Source of the DNA: Pseudoalteromonas apostichopi
GTDB taxonomy: Bacteria > Pseudomonadota > Gammaproteobacteria > Enterobacterales > Alteromonadaceae
Direction: 5' to 3'
DNA length: 64,000 nucleotides
NCBI RefSeq assembly: GCF_030297135.1
Contig: NZ_AP028065.1
Coordinates: 1,736,001 to 1,800,000 of the forward strand
Part shown: in pieces, positions 58,106 to 64,000 of the stretch
How positions within the stretch are numbered: position 1 is the first letter of the stretch
Layout: each line of letters opens with the position of its first letter
Notes under the pieces: model-generated
The model's database searches: none
What the model was told of the DNA's origin: nothing
What the model saw: only the letters and a program-made list of their open reading frames with translations
Position numbers and translations under genes: made by a program

Positions 58106-59005
58106 ATGTATGAATTTAATGGAATAACAACTTGGTCGTTGCAAGCTTTAGCAATCGACTTTGCAATCATTATCGCTTTATTTGTCAGCCTAAAATTTAT
58201 CAAAGGCTGGGTATCTAATTTACATGCTAATGATGAAATAACTGAGCGCGACAATTTTGCTTTTGGTATTAGTTTTGCGGCCGGACTTGTGGCACTTGCC
58301 ATTGTTCTTAGTGGTGTAAGCAGCGGCGCATTTGCACCTACCCTACAACAAGAAGCATTACAAATGCTAGGTTATGGTGTGATGGCAATTGTGCTTATTA
58401 AGCTTGGTCACTTCTTCCAAGACAAGGTAGCGCTTCGTAAAGTGAGTCTGCATGACGAAATCGTAAAAGGCAACGCAACTGCTGCATTGATTGATTTTGG
58501 TCATGTAGTGAGTGTAGCTATTGTTATTCGCTCAGCTTTATTTTGGGTGGCGACCGAAGGCTGGCATGGTATTCCAATCGTGATCGCGGCCTTTGCAATT
58601 GGCAGCATTGCGATGCTATTGATCAGCCAATATCGCGTGCAGTTATTCAAGCGTACTAATCGCAGTGGTGACTGCTTGCAACAAGCGGTTATCGACGGCA
58701 ACTTAGCCGTGGGTATTCGTTACGCTGGCTTTTTAGTGGGTAGTGCATTGGCATTAACTGCTGCATCAGGTATCGCTCCTTATGCGGCTGACAACATTGC
58801 TGCTAGTTTAGGTTACTGGGCATTAAGTGCAGCGGTAAGTTTAGTTGCCTTCATTTTATTACACTTAGTGACTATCAAAATCATCTTATCAGGCTGTGAT
58901 ATTTCAGATGAAGTAAACCGCCAGAAAAACGTAGGTGTAGCTGCTATCTCTGCAGCGGTTTCATTTGCGATAGGTTCGACTATGGCAACCTTGTTAGGTG
59001 CCTAA
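58106..59005 (+). CDS. DUF350 membrane protein (double YjfL)
   Basis: The 299-residue protein has about eight transmembrane segments. It consists of two DUF350-like halves: FAFGISFAAGLVALAIVLSGV in the first and AVIDGNLAVGIRYAGFLVGS in the second are alike. E. coli YjfL is about half this size, so this is a duplicated, fused form. It probably acts in the inner membrane. Its stop is 4 bases before the next gene's GTG. Confidence 0.87.
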   Translation: MYEFNGITTWSLQALAIDFAIIIALFVSLKFIKGWVSNLHANDEITERDNFAFGISFAAGLVALAIVLSGVSSGAFAPTLQQEALQMLGYGVMAIVLIKLGHFFQDKVALRKVSLHDEIVKGNATAALIDFGHVVSVAIVIRSALFWVATEGWHGIPIVIAAFAIGSIAMLLISQYRVQLFKRTNRSGDCLQQAVIDGNLAVGIRYAGFLVGSALALTAASGIAPYAADNIAASLGYWALSAAVSLVAFILLHLVTIKIILSGCDISDEVNRQKNVGVAAISAAVSFAIGSTMATLLGA

Positions 59006-59009
59006 TTAA

Positions 59010-60731
59010 GTGTCTACTACAACAAGCGCCCCAAGTAGGGCCAATCTACTTGGGCATGACTTCCTATTAATAACTGTTATGGCCGTACTCGCTGGGTGCG
59101 GCCTTATTTATGAATATCTGCTATCTCATTATGCAGGTCGGGTTCTAGGCTCGGTCGAGAGCGCCATTTATGCCATGATTGGTACCATGATTGTGGCTAT
59201 GGGTATCGGTGCTTTTTTAGCGCGTTGGTTTAAAGATGCATTTACTGCTTTTGCTTGGCTTGAGAGTATTATTGCTTTGGTCGGCATGGGCTGTATTTTA
59301 GCGATTGCTAGCGTTATCGCTGTGAGTTATTCATTGCCGCATATCTTCTCTGAAATTTTTAACCTGCCTGCGGATACTGTCCTTAACGGCTATGTATTTG
59401 AAAAGCTACAGGAGTGGTCACGTTTCTTACCCTATGTGTTTGGCCTATTACTCGGGCTATTAATTGGTATGGAGATCCCTTTGATCGCGCGTATTCGCCA
59501 GCAGGTTTATGGTCGCTTTTTAGAAAATAATGCGGGTACTATTTACGGGGCTGATTATATTGGCGCCGGTGTCGGTGCTGCGATTTGGGTAAGCATTATG
59601 CTTGCAATGCCAATTATGCAAGCGGCAGCTTGGACGGCGTTGTTTAATATTATTGCTGGTCTGGTGTTTTTATGGCGCTATCATCAACATGTTCGCTTCG
59701 CTAAGTTATTGTTGGTTTGCCATGTACTGTTGTTGATGTTTTTTGCATTTGTGCTCGTGCTTGGCACCAGCTGGATGAAAAACCTCAGCAATGTTTTATA
59801 CAAAGATAAAGTCATATACTCGCAAGCAACCAAGTATCAGCACTTAGTGTTAACCGAGCGTTTAAGTCGCAATCAGCCGAATGCAATTACTGATCTTTAC
59901 CTCAATGGCCGTCTACAGTTCTCAAGTGTGGATGAGCAAATTTATCATTCAATGCTTGTGTATCCTGCTATGTTGGCTTCAAATCGTCATGACCGCGTGT
60001 TGATCATCGGGGGTGGTGACGGGCTTGCATTGCGCGATGTTTTGAAGTGGCCAGTAAAGCATGTCACCTTGGTTGATTTAGATGGTCAGTTGTTAAACTT
60101 ATTTGGCAATGAGGTCGGTGAATATGACGCGCCAGAGGAAATAAGAACACGGTTAACAGTGCTAAATAAGCATTCTATGAGTGATCCTCGCGCTGATATT
60201 CGCATTGCAGATGCCTTTTTAGAAGTTGAAGCTATGTTGGCAAAAGGCATGCGCTTTGACACTATTTTGATTGACCTACCAGACCCTAACCATCCTGACC
60301 TTAATAAGATGTACAGTGACTATTTTTATAATCATGTGCGTCAGTTGTTGGCGCCTGATGGGGCTGTAGCTGTGCAATCAACATCGCCTTATCATGCGAA
60401 AAAAGCGTTTTTAAGTATTGCTAAAACAATGAAAGCAGCTGGCTTTGGTTATGTTGAGCAATACCAACAAAATATTCCTTCGTTTGGTCAATGGGGTTGG
60501 ACAATCGCGACCACGGCTGGCAAATCAGCAAGTCAGCGAATTCGTGAAACTAACGAATTACCAGTGCCATCTCGTTGGGTAAGTAAAGAATATTTATTGG
60601 CTTCTTTTGTGTTTCCGAATCATTTTTTTGAACAAGTAAACACGATAGAAGTCAATAGATTAGGTTCTGGAACCTTATATGATTATTATCGCCAAGCGTG
60701 GCAAGTTGAAACCGAATTGTACAAAAATTGA
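59010..60731 (+). CDS. membrane-bound spermidine synthase-like aminopropyltransferase
   Basis: The 573-residue protein has about seven N-terminal transmembrane segments (roughly residues 15-255), then a spermidine-synthase fold. The domain contains IIGGGDGLALRDVLKWPVKHVTLVDLD, the motif for decarboxylated-SAM binding, and the catalytic-type aspartates in DTILIDLPDPNHPDLNKMYSDYFY. Polyamine aminopropylation is inferred; the acceptor is unknown. This architecture (COG4262) is typical beside DUF350. It is read from a GTG start right behind DUF350. Confidence 0.88.
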   Translation: MSTTTSAPSRANLLGHDFLLITVMAVLAGCGLIYEYLLSHYAGRVLGSVESAIYAMIGTMIVAMGIGAFLARWFKDAFTAFAWLESIIALVGMGCILAIASVIAVSYSLPHIFSEIFNLPADTVLNGYVFEKLQEWSRFLPYVFGLLLGLLIGMEIPLIARIRQQVYGRFLENNAGTIYGADYIGAGVGAAIWVSIMLAMPIMQAAAWTALFNIIAGLVFLWRYHQHVRFAKLLLVCHVLLLMFFAFVLVLGTSWMKNLSNVLYKDKVIYSQATKYQHLVLTERLSRNQPNAITDLYLNGRLQFSSVDEQIYHSMLVYPAMLASNRHDRVLIIGGGDGLALRDVLKWPVKHVTLVDLDGQLLNLFGNEVGEYDAPEEIRTRLTVLNKHSMSDPRADIRIADAFLEVEAMLAKGMRFDTILIDLPDPNHPDLNKMYSDYFYNHVRQLLAPDGAVAVQSTSPYHAKKAFLSIAKTMKAAGFGYVEQYQQNIPSFGQWGWTIATTAGKSASQRIRETNELPVPSRWVSKEYLLASFVFPNHFFEQVNTIEVNRLGSGTLYDYYRQAWQVETELYKN

Positions 60732-60743
60732 TATTTTATAGTT

Positions 60744-60756
60744 GACATAATATGTC
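60744..60756. promoter_or_regulatory. palindrome 1, GACATAATATGTC
   Basis: A perfect 13-base palindrome, 13 bases after the aminopropyltransferase stop. It overlaps a -35-like TTGACA (60743-60748). It is identical to palindrome 2. Confidence 0.7.
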
Positions 60757-60777
60757 GGCTATGCAAATCTTAACTCA

Positions 60778-60790
60778 GACATAATATGTC
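60778..60790. promoter_or_regulatory. palindrome 2, GACATAATATGTC
   Basis: Same 13 bases as palindrome 1, 34 bases downstream (about three helical turns), and 20 bases before the yjfI start. The pair is a strong operator candidate for the yjfI-pspA genes. Confidence 0.7.
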
Positions 60791-60810
60791 AAAACGTAAA
60801 AAGGTGAGAC

Positions 60811-61224
60811 ATGGAATTAAATGAACTATCAATCAAACTGGCTTCTTTTGAAACAGAAGGTGTGAGCTTTGAGTCTTTCTTGATTGCCAACGAAGGTGAA
60901 CAAGATGTGTTACAAGTTATCGTCGATGGGAATGATGAGTTACCTATCTTTGTTACTCAAACAGAAGAGCAATTACTGTGTATTAGCTACCTGTTTGCTG
61001 AAAACGAAGTACAAGCAGATATGCGTAATGAGTTAAACGAAACGTTACTACGTTTAAATGTGCCAATTCCATTAAGCGCATTTGCAAAAATTGATGATAA
61101 ATACGCTATTTTTGGCGCGCTATCGGTTAATTCATCGTTTGATGATATTACCCATGAGTTGGTAACACTGGCGGACAATGCGATTGATGCACTTGAAGCC
61201 GTGACCATTTATTTAAACGATTAA
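60811..61224 (+). CDS. yjfI: YjfI family protein (DUF2170)
   Basis: The 137-residue acidic protein has the DUF2170 pattern (LQVIVDGNDELPIFVTQTEEQLLCISYLF, FAKIDDKYAIFGALS). In E. coli yjfI is the first gene of the yjfIJKL operon, followed, as here, by the PspA-like gene. Its role is unknown, probably to modulate the PspA-like partner. An AAGGTGAG ribosome-binding site precedes the ATG. Confidence 0.88.
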   Translation: MELNELSIKLASFETEGVSFESFLIANEGEQDVLQVIVDGNDELPIFVTQTEEQLLCISYLFAENEVQADMRNELNETLLRLNVPIPLSAFAKIDDKYAIFGALSVNSSFDDITHELVTLADNAIDALEAVTIYLND

Positions 61225-61248
61225 TTAGCAATTTCTGGAGTTAAGATT

Positions 61249-61941
61249 ATGAGTATTTTAAAGAAACTATTTACAGCTGTACGTGGTGGCGCTCGTGAAG
61301 CAGGACAAGCAGTTGTTGATGCAAACGGTATCCGTATCTTTGAACAAGAAATTGCTGATGCACAAAATGCCTTACAACGCGCTAAGAAAAGCCTTACCGA
61401 AGTAATGGCAAAAGAGATGCAAACTAAGCGTAAAATTAGCGCGCTAGATGCATCAATTGCAGAACATGAAGCGTATGCAGGTCAAGCACTTGAAAAAGGT
61501 AACGAAGCGTTAGCATTAGAAATCGCAGAAAAAATCGGTGATTTCGAAGCTGAAAAAGCAGAGCACGAAGAAGTGTTAGCTGGCTTTAGTAACCACATTG
61601 TGCAACTAAAGCAGCAAGTTAAAGAAGCTGAAAAGTCGATTAAAGAAAACCAACGTCAATTAACGATGGTTAAAACGACTGAAAGTGTGCAGCAAGCAAC
61701 AATGGCTGTTAACAGCACGCTAAATACTAATAGTTCATCAATGACATCAGCACGCGAGTCTCTAGAGCGTATTAAACAACGCCAGCAAGACCGTCAAGAC
61801 CAGTTAGGTGCGGCTAAGCAATTAGAAGCTGATACTAACGGCGATGATTTAAAAGCGAAAATGGCTGAAGCGGGTATCGGCGATACCAACCCAAAAAGCG
61901 CAGATATTTTGGCGCGTATTAAAGCAAAACAAAATAGCTAA
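61249..61941 (+). CDS. yjfJ: PspA/IM30 family protein (YjfJ)
   Basis: The 230-residue protein is a long coiled coil of the PspA/Vipp1 (ESCRT-III-like) superfamily that binds and protects membranes. The start MSILKKLFTAVRGGAREAGQAVVDANGIRIFEQEIADAQNAL (residues 1 to about 42, landmark only in part) holds the amphipathic helix 0 and the start of the hairpin; the body is heptad-rich. The C-terminus is short (LARIKAKQNS). It forms part of the membrane-stress set with DUF350, YjfI and YjfK. Confidence 0.92.
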   Translation: MSILKKLFTAVRGGAREAGQAVVDANGIRIFEQEIADAQNALQRAKKSLTEVMAKEMQTKRKISALDASIAEHEAYAGQALEKGNEALALEIAEKIGDFEAEKAEHEEVLAGFSNHIVQLKQQVKEAEKSIKENQRQLTMVKTTESVQQATMAVNSTLNTNSSSMTSARESLERIKQRQQDRQDQLGAAKQLEADTNGDDLKAKMAEAGIGDTNPKSADILARIKAKQNS

Positions 61942-61959
61942 TCAGTTAACGGAAAGACA

Positions 61960-61991
61960 AAAGGTAACCCACGCACTGGGTTACCTTTTTT
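61960..61991 (+). terminator. internal terminator between yjfJ and yjfK
   Basis: AAAGGTAACCCA / TGGGTTACCTTTTTT with a 5-base loop and T-run in the 71-base gap. It could make expression of PspA higher than that of the genes behind it. Confidence 0.85.
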
Positions 61992-62012
61992 GCTTCAACA
62001 AGGAGTCAGCCA

Positions 62013-62651
62013 ATGTTTAACTTTTTTAAATCTAAAAAAGCCCCAGAGCGTCAGCTTACTGATCCAAGCCAATTACTCGTTGGTGATATGCTAACTGTGA
62101 TTGATTCGTTCGCTTACCCAAGCTGGTTAAAAGGACAGACACTGCGTGTTATTGATGTGCAAACGTATCAGTATCAACGTAGTGCAGAGTATGAGCTGGT
62201 ACTCGAGAGTGAATCTGGCCAAGTGGTGTTTTTGCAAATTGAATCAGATGACGGTGAACAATGGGCAAACTTTGCGATCAAAATTCAGCGTGATGATGTT
62301 GATGAGATTTTTACCCTTGATGAGTTCGCTCGTATTTTTGATGAAGATGAGCTAACGGCAATTAATGTGCAGAATAGCCCTGAACGCTTTAGCCACTTTT
62401 TAGCATCAAGCTATAAACAAACAGAAGCCCCTTATGTGTGTTATTTCCATAATAAGGATTACCGTAATCAGCCTTTACCTCGTTACGAAGACGAAGGCGG
62501 TGAACCGTGTGAAATGATTTGTTTAAGCTCTGATGATGAATCACATAGTTTAAATATTGAGATCTGGGAAGGCGGTGAAACAGAAGTATCACTCACGTTA
62601 ACTAGACCAATTAGCGATATTGTTGATTTATTTCCTGGGGATGCCAAGTGA
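62013..62651 (+). CDS. yjfK: YjfK family protein (DUF2491)
   Basis: The 212-residue, strongly acidic protein begins MFNFFKSKKAPER and matches the DUF2491 (YjfK) pattern (LLVGDMLTVIDSFAYPSWLKGQTLRVIDVQTYQY and similar). It lacks a signal peptide. Function is unknown; the family goes with YjfI and YjfJ. Its stop overlaps the GTG of the next gene. Confidence 0.88.
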   Translation: MFNFFKSKKAPERQLTDPSQLLVGDMLTVIDSFAYPSWLKGQTLRVIDVQTYQYQRSAEYELVLESESGQVVFLQIESDDGEQWANFAIKIQRDDVDEIFTLDEFARIFDEDELTAINVQNSPERFSHFLASSYKQTEAPYVCYFHNKDYRNQPLPRYEDEGGEPCEMICLSSDDESHSLNIEIWEGGETEVSLTLTRPISDIVDLFPGDAK

Positions 62652-62965
62652 GTGATGCAAAAGCCAAGTGGCAGCGTCAGGAGCAGGCCGTAAGAGCCAC
62701 GCAAATGGCGTTTGATTTAAGCAGTGAAGTGCAAAAATCAATAAAAAAACAAGCAATTGACCAAGAGCTTACCCCATCAGATATGATCCGTAAGATTTTG
62801 GAGCTCGACGTTAAGTCGAAAAAAACCAGGCAGCGTTTATCGTTTAACTTAAATGATGAAGAGATTGCCTTATTGGCTGAGCGTTTTGGTGTTGCAGCCG
62901 ATGATAAGCGTGCTGTAAAGCAGCGGGTTGCTGAATTACTCATTGAACATAGTAAAAAAAGCTAA
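62648..62965 (+). CDS. small protein with tandem ribbon-helix-helix-like segments
   Basis: The 105-residue protein has two similar segments of a short strand followed by two helices: TQMAFDLSSEVQKSIKKQAI...TPSDMIRKILEL (about 19-56) and QRLSFNLNDEEIALLAERFG...KQRVAELLIEH (about 62-101). This is the shape of Arc/CopG-type DNA-binding domains. It could be the repressor of the twin palindromes upstream of yjfI. No gene of this kind is known in the E. coli yjf operon. The start is GTG overlapping the yjfK stop, so the two are translationally coupled. Confidence 0.7.
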   Translation: MSDAKAKWQRQEQAVRATQMAFDLSSEVQKSIKKQAIDQELTPSDMIRKILELDVKSKKTRQRLSFNLNDEEIALLAERFGVAADDKRAVKQRVAELLIEHSKKS

Positions 62966-63006
62966 GGTTTTGCCTTTACTTCTTTAAGCCCTTACACTGA
63001 GACTAG

Positions 63007-63216
63007 ATGTTTGAAAGAAGTGGCATGACTGTGGATATTATTTTACTTGCGTATTTAGTTATTTTTGCATTATTTGGCACTGCAGCAAGTTACTTTGTTC
63101 GCTACATTTATGCTTACTGGGTGCATAATACAATGCATGTAAAATACATTTATAAGGCCGGGATTTGTATCATCAGCGTGGTGATAGTATCCGGCCTTAT
63201 TGCATTACTTACTTAA
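63007..63216 (+). CDS. small membrane protein of unknown function
   Basis: The 69-residue protein has two transmembrane segments (about 9-31 and 49-67) separated by a short loop with FVRYIYAYWVHNTMHVKYIYK. An alternative ATG lies six codons later (63025) and has GAAAG upstream. The short size and lack of known relatives keep the confidence moderate. Confidence 0.55.
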   Translation: MFERSGMTVDIILLAYLVIFALFGTAASYFVRYIYAYWVHNTMHVKYIYKAGICIISVVIVSGLIALLT

Positions 63217-63610
63217 TCTCGATGGCTTGGCATTGCTGTGAGATACACAGCGATTGTACCGGTAAGACAGGTGAACAGTCGTTAACTGTTAATGCTTGAC
63301 CAGATGACCTCTCAACTGCTGTAATTTGCTCAGCAAGTTGCTCTGCTTTTTCTTGTGCCGTGTTCAATGTTGAATAGACCACATAGCGGCTTGGGCCACC
63401 ACATGCTCTTTCACCGACTTCTAACACCTTACATTGAAAACTAGCTGTACAACTATTATTACTAACGATATCGTTCAGCTGATCATTTAAATCACTCAAA
63501 TCAACGCTTGTAGAGCTACCCGACGTTGTTGTTTCACAACCCGTTAAAGCAATACTTGCTAACATAGTTGTAGTGATGAAAAGTTTCTTTAAAGTCGATG
63601 AACGAACCAT
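63209..63610 (-). CDS. Cys-rich lipoprotein, unknown family
   Basis: The 133-residue protein has a lipoprotein signal with lipobox LTGC (Cys25). The mature part has cysteines and a CKVLEVGERACGGPSRYVVYST signature. It is clearly related to the next gene upstream (63624-64000). It probably sits in the outer or inner membrane, facing the periplasm. Function is unknown. Confidence 0.8.
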   Translation of the reverse strand: MVRSSTLKKLFITTTMLASIALTGCETTTSGSSTSVDLSDLNDQLNDIVSNNSCTASFQCKVLEVGERACGGPSRYVVYSTLNTAQEKAEQLAEQITAVERSSGQALTVNDCSPVLPVQSLCISQQCQAIEIK

Positions 63611-63623
63611 TATTGCTTATTCC

Positions 63624-64000
63624 TTAGTATACACTTGCCGCTGAGCCTTCGATTTTAACACAAGTATTAGCAGAACACTGCGCACCTGGTGCGGTTAGAT
63701 GCTGACAAATACTCATCATGTCGTTCGCTGCGTTAAATTGTTTTTCAAGGGCAGTGATATCTTTTGCAAGTTTTTCAACTTCAGCCGTGTCAGCTGTTTT
63801 GGTTGAATAAACAATGAAGCTACTTGGGCCGCCACAGGCACGGCTACCAACAGGTAATACTTTACATTGGCTGCTGTTATCACAGCTTGGATCATCGATT
63901 AATTGTTTAAGCTGCTCATGGGCTGAGCTGATAGTGGCTTTATCTGGAGCTGCTTTAGTCACTTCTTCAGTATTTTCTATTTTTACGGCTTTTGGTGCCT
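63624..64000 (-). CDS. Cys-rich protein related to the lipoprotein, cut by window edge
   Basis: The frame is open from the stop at 63624 to the end of the window, so its 5' end (and any signal peptide) lies outside. The visible 112 or more residues carry SCDNSSQCKVLPVGSRACGGPSSFIVYST, the same signature as the gene downstream. A GTG at 63962 is inside the frame but is not necessarily the start. Confidence 0.75.
   Translation of the reverse strand, partial: APKAVKIENTEEVTKAAPDKATISSAHEQLKQLIDDPSCDNSSQCKVLPVGSRACGGPSSFIVYSTKTADTAEVEKLAKDITALEKQFNAANDMMSICQHLTAPGAQCSANTCVKIEGSAASVY

Noticed and set aside
60732..60810. Sigma-54 / PspF-type promoter before yjfI
   Set aside because: No GG-N10-GC (TGGCAC-N5-TTGC type) pair is visible in this gap; only a -35-like TTGACA and the palindromes are.

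Overview
This window is the replication-origin region of a marine gammaproteobacterium, most likely a Pseudoalteromonas. The 16S rRNA reads like that genus. The order parA-parB / rsmG-mnmG / oriC / mioC / mnmE / yidC-yidD-rnpA-rpmH / dnaA-dnaN-recF-gyrB is the classic gammaproteobacterial origin arrangement. The genes are moderately AT-rich and the window looks chromosomal throughout. No prophage, integron, CRISPR array or complete insertion sequence is visible, apart from one REP-associated transposase.

Layout. 1-4.4 kb (minus strand): parB, parA, rsmG, mnmG. 4.4-4.83 kb: a convincing oriC with 15 GATC sites, AT-rich GATC-headed 13-mers and DnaA boxes. 4.8-8.1 kb (minus): mioC, a PEP-mutase/isocitrate-lyase family gene and mnmE, with a second GATC/DnaA-box-rich gap behind mioC. 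8.3-11.7 kb (plus): a Fur-box-preceded TonB-dependent receptor and a PepSY protein, lying between mnmE and yidC, which are usually neighbours. 11.7-14.3 kb (minus): yidC, yidD, rnpA, rpmH. 14.85-20.9 kb (plus): dnaA, dnaN, recF, gyrB, with two parS sites inside the recF reading frame that the parAB system at the window's left end would use. 21-24 kb: glyQ-glyS. 24.1-25.6 kb: a lipoprotein gene, a remnant of a second related gene, five copies of a REP palindrome and a REP-associated tyrosine transposase. 25.6-29.3 kb (minus): tusA and fadBA. 29.5-35.8 kb (plus): slt, pepQ, yigZ, trkH and a PilZ gene. 36.2-37.4 kb: four tandem genes for tiny exported EF-hand proteins. 37.5-41.6 kb (minus): trkA, rsmB, fmt, def. 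41.7-46.6 kb (plus): a LysM protein, dprA, smg, a zinc-ribbon protein, tsaC, hemF. 46.6-49.3 kb (minus): a small anchored protein, a chemoreceptor with a c-type heme motif and a truncated hemoglobin. 49.3-50.9 kb: aroE, a DUF1488 gene and a gamma-carbonic anhydrase gene. 51-56.75 kb: a complete rRNA operon (16S, tRNA-Ile, tRNA-Ala, 23S, 5S) with two promoters, boxA elements and a terminator. 56.8-57.05 kb: a cluster of repeats. 57.1-63 kb (plus): a polyamine/PspA membrane-stress cluster (lipoprotein, DUF350, membrane spermidine-synthase-like protein, YjfI, PspA-like YjfJ, YjfK, a tandem ribbon-helix-helix-like protein). 63.2-64 kb (minus): two related Cys-rich proteins, the last cut by the window edge.

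How it works together. DnaA (14.85 kb) would act on oriC at 4.5 kb and on its own promoter region. ParA/ParB would partition the origin through the parS sites in recF. The highly expressed rRNA operon is read away from oriC. Potassium uptake (trkH, trkA), translation and tRNA modification (mnmG, mnmE, rsmG, rsmB, fmt, def, tsaC, tusA, glyQS, rnpA, rpmH) and fatty-acid beta-oxidation (fadBA) make up the core. The parts most worth following up are the PspA/polyamine cluster with twin identical 13-bp palindromes, the REP/transposase locus with a gene remnant that differs almost only at synonymous sites, the EF-hand array, and the heme-chemoreceptor/globin pair.
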